Shown here: piece by piece, positions 6,700 to 11,498 of the stretch
Position numbering within the stretch: position 1 is the first letter of the stretch
Layout of the letters: each line of letters starts with the position of its first letter
From: Cylindrodendrum hubeiense
Taxonomy: Eukaryota; Ascomycota; Sordariomycetes; Hypocreales; Nectriaceae
Assembly: GCA_014621425.1 (NCBI GenBank)
Contig: JAANBB010000764.1
Coordinates: 1 to 11,498, forward strand
Direction: 5' to 3'
Length of the DNA: 11,498 nucleotides
The notes under the pieces: model-generated
Databases searched by the model: none
What the model was told of the DNA's origin: nothing
Seen by the model: only the letters and a program-made list of their open reading frames with translations
Position numbers and translations under genes: made by a program

Positions 6700-8690
6700 T
6701 CTGGAAAGGGCGGGGGTTGTGCTGAGACAAGGGACGGGTTGACTGATCTATGCAGCTGGATGCAGATGAGAGACGACGAGATAATCCATCACTCCGTCCC
6801 TAGCCCTTGCTTGTGATAGCCTTCAACTGTCTCGCTACCTGACCACGCTTCGTACTCTTTACCCCGGATCCCAGAACTCCAAAGTGGGATCGCCCCAGAC
6901 CATTCCAAGTCGCACGAGAAACGCCAGATTGACCAACGCAGCACCCTCCCCGAGCGGTCGGTCTGTCTATCAATGGAGAGCAACAGTCCGAGCCAAGGCC
7001 ACCGGCGATATTCAATTCCCCAAATGACTTCGGCCCGGTCATGCTCACACCCAACTCCGCGCTTGTCATATGGGTGTCAAGTATGGTACGTACATGTCTG
7101 GGCCTGCCATAGTAGGGCCTCCAGCGCTGGCTACCTAAACAAGCACTAGGATCGTGACGGAGCGGCTCCTTGAGCCTTAGCTAGCGAGTAAGGGTGGAGG
7201 AGCGACCATTCGGCTGGCCTCATAGCACCTAGTCTCACTGGGTCACGCCCGCTGCAGCCAGTCATTCATCGTTCATCCCAATTCACGGATGCCCGCACCG
7301 CGACTTGGAGATGGGACAGGTGACGTGGACTCTGGATTGGAGCAGCATTCCTGATCCCCCAGTTGCCCCCCCTTTGCTGATTCCCGACGGTATCAGCCCA
7401 TTCTGCAGCATTACGAGCTGCTGCCAGCTCCAGAACGGGCTTTGTCAGGCGGTGGACGCAGAGGCGAATGGGTTGACTGGATTGGCGGAATGGGGGAATA
7501 CGGATGGATGAATTGGATGAATGGGTGGAATAGATGGACGAATGACCGGAACGGATCTCGATGGCGACACAAGCTACGTACTGTACTTTGTAGAGGCCGG
7601 AGTCTCAGGGAGTCTGGGCTGGTGGCCTGCAGGACTCACAAGCGATCTTCGACCACTGCGCTCGTGGCTCCCATGCTCAGTCGAGGCGGCCTGGCCTGTC
7701 AAGCAGCAGCGCATCCATGTCGCTCTGTCGTAGGTGGCCCGCGATGGTGAGAAGGGGGGTGCGGGCTTGCATCATGGCGCACCTCGACAGAGGCGGCGGG
7801 TGGACCGTTGAGACCTAGGAGTGGACGACGACGATACGGGTGGCAGGCTCCAGTGGCCTGCAGACGCATTCATGCAATCCCGGCAGGCGGTGAAGGGCAT
7901 TTATTACACTCTCGTCGCGGGCTGGGCTGGGTGAGCTCACGTCTCGAAGGGACGGTTGACGAGCGTGACAGCGGTACTCAGCATCGTACCTCGTACGGAT
8001 ACAGTACCAAGGGCTCCATCAATGGCGAGGCCCCATGTCCTTCCGGTATGCGCAATACTACGTTCTGACTCCCATCCCATGTCCGTGCAAATACCCATGC
8101 CCAATATTCCCTGCTCCCTGTCCCATGCGATGCGTCCATGCCAAACCTCCGTGGCGGAGACGGACGGTGGCAGGGCCGACGAAGAGCAACAGCTAGCAGA
8201 GCTGTCATGCCGGGGCTCCTTTTACCAACGGAAGACTCCCTAGTGGTATAATAACCGAGGCAGGCGACCGAGGTACCTGGGTGAGCCAATGCCAACTACC
8301 AACACAGAGTCGCCCTGGGGCTGGGGCCTGGAGGACGCAGACGGGACAAGACAAGAACAGGGCTAGAGGGGCTACCGAAGAAGCCCAACGCCAGGCGGAG
8401 ATGGCGATGGCGATGGCGGTGGGTCGAGGAGGAGCCAGAGTGGAGGAGCCAAAAAGAGGAGCCGGATGCAGTGGAGGATGATGAGGTCAGGCTGCTTGGG
8501 GATGCTTGATGCTCGGTCCTTGGTGGAGAGGAAAAGAAGGTGGATGGAATCGAGAAGAGCTGGTAATCCATGGATAATCCCAGCAAGCCGCGCTCAACGA
8601 CCATCCGCAATGTCCCGTCCAACGTCCGACCCCAGGCAATTGACCAAAAACGGGTATATCGCCAACCCGCCAAAGACACTGCACCAGACG
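6700..8690. other. No supportable gene
   Basis: Short open frames on both strands (up to about 146 aa at 8296-8736 on -) are low-complexity Ser/Arg or Trp/Gly strings without domains or good start contexts. The only structured items are degenerate GGATGAAT-type repeats at about 7500-7545, a TATAATAA at 8248-8255 and the ATGGCG array at 8401-8418. Non-coding transcripts cannot be excluded. Confidence 0.45.
8401..8418. repeat. (ATGGCG)3 microsatellite
   Basis: Three perfect hexamer copies, continuing imperfectly as GTGGG. On + this would read as Met-Ala repeats in one frame, but no surrounding coding signal is present. Confidence 0.65.
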
Positions 8691-8696
8691 AAGTTA

Positions 8697-8728
8697 TACA
8701 CACATTGACTCGTACACACATTGACTCG
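8697..8728. repeat. 16-bp perfect tandem duplication
   Basis: TACACACATTGACTCG occurs twice head to tail without mismatch, the longest perfect tandem unit in the window. The lack of divergence suggests a recent duplication. Confidence 0.8.
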
Positions 8729-8945
8729 CTTACCATGCATGTGCTTTTCCCACTGCCAGCATTCGAGCGTAACTGCCGTCGACATGAACACGGATGGCAT
8801 CTGCGGATACTTCCATCTCAACACACGCACGCGCACACACTTGACGCACACCGGCATGTACCTCTGTACCGTCTCGCGCATTCGGGGTCGTCGGTTGGTT
8901 GGCACCCTCGCTCATTCCGCGTCCTTGGTGGCTCGTCGTGCAGCA

Positions 8946-8965
8946 CATCGCGCATCGCGCATCGC
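8946..8965. repeat. 7-bp tandem repeat (CATCGCG, nearly 3 copies)
   Basis: Two full copies and a partial third, followed a few bases on by a GTGCC/GTGCC doublet. Confidence 0.6.
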
Positions 8966-9100
8966 AGTGCCGTGCCGTGGCTAACGGCTGAGGGCATGTA
9001 CGCTTATTCGCCAATTCAGCTCTGCAAGTTTTCTCTTTTCTCGCGCTGGGGACCTGCAGCAGCGCACAGTAGGCGGAGGCAAGGTGAGGTAAAGTAGGGA

Positions 9101-9136
9101 CGGCGTACATCAGCGGCGTACATCAGCGGCGTACAT
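9101..9136. repeat. 13-bp tandem repeat, 2.8 copies
   Basis: CGGCGTACATCAG is present twice in full, then as CGGCGTACAT, all without mismatch. The units contain GTAC and keep sequence identity, so they look recent. Confidence 0.8.
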
Positions 9137-9152
9137 GGCTTGGGACGGTTGC

Positions 9153-9178
9153 GCGTGTTGCGTGTTGCGTGTTGCGTG
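9153..9178. repeat. 7-bp tandem repeat (GCGTGTT, 3.7 copies)
   Basis: Three perfect copies then GCGTG. It lies only 16 bp downstream of the 13-bp repeat and is unrelated to it in sequence. Confidence 0.75.
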
Positions 9179-9310
9179 GACGGCGTCGCTGCCCGCCGGT
9201 CGAGAGCCGCCGCAACGCCCCCTCCAGTTCGGCTTTGTGAGCATCGTTTCCGGCGGGGAGCTGAGATTCCCAAAGAAACCGCCGTGGCCGCGGGCTGCCT
9301 GTAGCCTGTA

Positions 9311-9326
9311 CTATGCACGTACATAG
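9311..9326. repeat. Near-palindrome around GTAC
   Basis: CTATGCACGTACATAG is symmetric except for one mismatched pair. Its centre overlaps an ACGT core, the general form of some bZIP sites; no binding can be inferred from sequence alone. Confidence 0.35.
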
Positions 9327-9355
9327 CAATAGATGTGCTGGCTGCTGGCGTGCGC

Positions 9356-9367
9356 CCGCGGCCGCGG
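9356..9367. repeat. 12-bp GC palindrome CCGCGGCCGCGG
   Basis: Perfect palindrome made only of G and C, with four CpG steps. It could extrude as a cruciform; a regulatory role is unsupported. Confidence 0.45.
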
Positions 9368-9415
9368 CTGGCCGAATCCCATTTTCAACGGCCGACGGTT
9401 GGGAGGTGGTGTCCT

Positions 9416-9429
9416 ACTACGTATGTAGT
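9416..9429. repeat. Short inverted repeat ACTAC-N4-GTAGT
   Basis: Five-base arms around GTAT. It is small and may be chance. Confidence 0.3.
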
Positions 9430-9921
9430 GCGAGGGTAGTCTAGTTGGACCTCCTGACTCGGCGCCATCTGACTGACTCGGATGACGAAGGACGGCGAAC
9501 GCGGTGTGTGTAAATGGGGAAACTAAGACGAGCACGGTTGGGCACACGCGGGACGCGGACGCAGAGAGAGACTCAAATGCAGACATACAACAAGAGTTCC
9601 ATCCCGACCTTACTTAGTCGGTAGGATGAGGTTGGTTGTTGTGCAACCACCACGGCCGCGACCACCAGCTTGACCACCATCCATTAGGTCGACCGACGTC
9701 CTGTCACTTACATCATCACTCTCCTCAACACCCTCCTCCATCATCACCTCGCCCAGCCTCGACCAATACGGGCTTTGGACACCACCCTATCTTCACCTCC
9801 CGCCGCTCGTCATAATAACAAATATCGACGAGACGACAACGGCAAAATCGGGAAATCGACAGAGTCGGCTCAAAATCTAAAACACCCCATCATCACGGGC
9901 CTCAACATCGAGACAACCGCA

Positions 9922-9946
9922 CCCCTCCCCCTCCCCCTCCCCCTCC
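9922..9946. repeat. (CCCCCT)4 array; strong G-quadruplex on the - strand
   Basis: T residues at 9926, 9932, 9938 and 9944 separate C runs, giving on - five G runs, at least three of them five long, with single-A loops. This meets the strict G-quadruplex pattern and is also a mirror-symmetric homopyrimidine tract able to form triplex DNA. Each unit contains CCCCT, the complement of the AGGGG stress-response element core. The structure potential follows from sequence; any regulatory role is inference. Confidence 0.75.
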
Positions 9947-10062
9947 ACGTCTGGGTTGCTCTGTGAGCCCAACTGTACCCATCATCTACCTCGATTCCGG
10001 CCCAGCGGCTAAGTTCTCCCCATCCGGGACCGGTCGAGAGTGCTTGTGCTACACCCGTCGCC

Positions 10063-10080
10063 AAGTCGTCACAACGACTT
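10063..10080. repeat. Hairpin, 7-bp perfect arms
   Basis: AAGTCGT and ACGACTT flank the 4-nt loop CACA. In the presumed leader RNA it would form a modest stem-loop. There is no T tract after it. Confidence 0.5.
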
Positions 10081-10605
10081 AACGCCTTCCCGCCGCCATC
10101 GTCCGAACCATCCGTCAATACGGTGACGGAAGCCGACACGGCTCTGGGAAGTGGCACCTCCAGTACCTGACGTTACTTTACGTGAGCTACGCGCGCTACC
10201 TACGTTGCTGGCCGCTGTTGTACCGAGTAACGAGGCAGGGAATACTCCGTAGGGTACCCTGACTTCATCAATCTTGATCCAACCGATCAGACCTTGGACC
10301 ACCATCTCCCCCTTCTCCTGGCCCGACTTGGACTTTAGCCTTGCCTTACCGTCTGGGGGAAACCTGACTGGTCGTCGACCCTACCGGACCTCACCTGAAG
10401 CGGACCATACTTAGCTGGGACAATCCCCCTAAAAATACCACCTACTTTCCCAGGTTCCTCCAGCACAAACACACAATTATCCGCGGGATCAGTTTCTCCC
10501 TCAAAAAGTGTCGGTCGTTTTTTGCTCCTTGCTCGCGCTAACCGGGGAACGAAAGAGAATCGCGCGTGGTTCTGCCGATCCGATTTTCGCTGCCTCGCCT
10601 CGTCG

Positions 10606-10624
10606 CTCGTCACTCGTCACTCGT
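10606..10624. repeat. 7-bp tandem repeat (CTCGTCA, 2.7 copies)
   Basis: Two perfect copies and a partial third (CTCGT) within the CT-rich leader. Confidence 0.6.
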
Positions 10625-10800
10625 TTGGTCGTTGTCCAATACCAATACCGACACTGACAGTCGCTCCCCTCTGCCTCCGGTCCGTGCCCCCGGAGTGCCC
10701 ATCCCCATCTGGATCGCCTGGATCACGAGAAACGTCGAATAGTACGTCAGGCATTCATTCGCGTGGCTCCCTCGCCTCCCCCCCCCCTCAAAAAGCCAAG

Positions 10801-10818
10801 GACCCAGCAGACCCAGCA
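10801..10818. repeat. 9-bp tandem duplication (GACCCAGCA x2)
   Basis: Two perfect adjacent copies just downstream of the poly-C run at 10778-10787. Confidence 0.6.
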
Positions 10819-11107
10819 GGCGGGCCCAAGAAGCGCCCCAGCGGAGCCAAAGCGACCCAGAAGGCCCAGAGGACCCTCTCGACCCCAGCGACGCCCCACA
10901 GGCGACAGCCACCAGGGCGTGCGACAGAGACGAGTCCGGGCAAGCCTGGGCAACAAGAGTGTGTGCAGGCGGCGTGCGTAGGCGGCGTGTGCAGTGTGCA
11001 GAGTGCAGCGTGCCGCGTGCAGGAGTGTGTGTGCCCACACCCAGGAGAAGACCGGGAGGCTCAGAGGGCCTAGACGAGGCATTGCTGGGACGAACAGGGG
11101 ACTCCAA

Positions 11108-11147
11108 CAGACACCAGCAGACACCAGCAGACACCATCAGACACCAT
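11108..11147. repeat. 10-bp tandem repeat (ACACCAGCAG, about 4 copies)
   Basis: Two perfect copies, one with a G-to-T change (ACACCATCAG) and a partial fourth ACACCAT, preceded by CAG. In one frame it reads as repeated Gln/Thr/Pro codons, in another as Arg/His. Confidence 0.75.
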
Positions 11148-11400
11148 TGGAAACTCCCCGGGCCAGCGTCTTGCGACGACGACCTATTACCGTACGCACT
11201 CCGTTTCTTGCCTCCGTTACTTACCTGCCATTGCCTGCTAGCGACAGCAAGCACAGGGTTCCCCTTGGCCTCTTGCGTGTTGCTTTTCCTCGTCCTCCTC
11301 TCCCGTCCCTCTCGTCTGTCGCTCGGCCCTTTCCCTTAACCTTTGCTCCTCCTCCGGTCGACAACTCTCCCGACGTCGGTATCCTTGTTTCCCTGGACTC

Positions 11401-11431
11401 GACACACTGGTCGACACACTGGTCGACACAC
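11401..11431. repeat. 12-bp tandem repeat (GACACACTGGTC, 2.6 copies)
   Basis: Two perfect copies then GACACAC. Each unit junction creates GTCGAC, a 6-bp palindrome. Confidence 0.75.
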
Positions 11432-11450
11432 ACCGGGAGCGTTCTTGGTG

Positions 11451-11470
11451 GCTACCCTTGGCTACCCTTG
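11451..11470. repeat. 10-bp tandem duplication (GCTACCCTTG x2)
   Basis: Two perfect copies followed by the diverged GCTGCCC, only 20 bp after the 12-bp repeat and unrelated to it. Confidence 0.7.
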
Positions 11471-11498
11471 GCTGCCCCCGACAAACCAGTCCACCCTT

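Larger units (their letters stand above)
9640..11498 (+). other. Long rightward pyrimidine-rich leader or promoter
   Basis: The + strand is C/T-rich almost throughout; for example 9901-9960 has 32 C and 8 G. Many stretches have the CACC/CTCC/CATC texture of fungal 5' UTRs, including a 10-C run at 10778-10787, and no convincing CDS interrupts them. The open frames here (10522-11073 on + and 10610-11254 on -) are Pro/Ser/Arg or Cys-rich low-complexity strings produced by the skew. I infer the promoter and unusually long leader (up to about 1.8 kb in view) of a rightward gene starting beyond 11498, with several short upstream open frames. Fungal regulators and kinases often have such leaders, but the gene is not visible. 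Confidence 0.4.
10982..11498 (+). other. Stop-free frame to the right edge, 172 codons, no ATG
   Basis: After TAG at 10979-10981 this + frame has no stop through the window end, and no ATG. The tail includes the tandem STHWSTHWSTH from the 12-bp repeat and ends in LPLAAPDKPVHP. CT-rich DNA contains few stop codons, so openness alone is weak evidence. It could be an exon entered by splicing, but I see no convincing acceptor. More likely it is untranslated leader. Confidence 0.12.

Noticed and set aside
8697..9178. Tandem repeats considered as a CRISPR-like array
   Set aside because: Units are adjacent without spacers, differ from one repeat to the next and are too short; the context is eukaryotic.
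10182..10238. 57-nt + strand intron candidate (GTGAGC ... GTAAC ... CAG)
   Set aside because: The branch site is non-consensus and very close to the acceptor, and no coding frame gains from splicing.
10422..10440. CCCCCTAAAAATACC as a telomere-repeat or telomerase-template trace
   Set aside because: It does not match CCCTAA repeats; no run of two TTAGGG units occurs in the window.
10522..11073. 183-aa + strand frame
   Set aside because: It runs through the poly-C run, the GACCCAGCA duplication and TGTGC-type repeats, giving low-complexity Pro/Lys/Cys residues with no domain.
10610..11254. 214-aa - strand frame
   Set aside because: It is the antisense of the CT-rich leader, with repeated Trp/Cys/Gly residues derived from the 10-bp tandem repeat; no domain or supported start.

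Overview
No gene in this window can be assigned to a known family. The sequence reads as nuclear DNA of a filamentous ascomycete (Pezizomycotina; class not certain). This rests on a GC-rich background (mid to high 50s percent by eye), pyrimidine-rich leader-like tracts of the kind found before fungal start codons, a short fungal-type intron signal, GTACGTAC/TACTTCGTAC-like words, and many microsatellites. There is no bacterial gene packing, no ribosome-binding-site spacing, no rRNA, no convincing tRNA, no CRISPR array and no recognisable transposon. Most long open frames are low-complexity Pro/Ser/Arg or Trp/Gly strings that follow base skew, so they are not annotated as genes.

Layout. Positions 1-700 are very G-rich on the + strand (C-rich on the - strand). 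They look like the leader or 5' end of a gene running off the left edge, with a (TA)7 tract at 870-883 just behind it. 884-2347 holds nothing I can call. 2348-2719 (-) has a short protein-like open frame. 2720-4085 holds short open frames, a 12-bp palindrome and a hairpin. 4086-4817 (-) and 4938-5579 (+) are the two most substantial ATG-started open frames (243 and 213 aa), divergent and 120 bp apart, neither recognised. 5450-5990 is a second leftward CT-rich leader (on -). It has a 68-nt intron-like element just upstream and an ATG in good context at 5828. 6270-6700 is C/T-rich on +, so about 6060-6270 could be a divergent promoter. 6700-8690 holds no supportable gene. 8400-11498 is packed with short perfect tandem duplications of 6-16 bp. 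From about 9640 to the right edge the + strand is strongly pyrimidine-rich, which suggests a very long 5' leader or promoter of a rightward gene beyond the window.

The simplest reading is a long intergenic or regulatory interval between a leftward gene beyond position 1 and a rightward gene beyond 11498, with possible non-coding or small transcripts inside. All candidate coding calls below carry low confidence.
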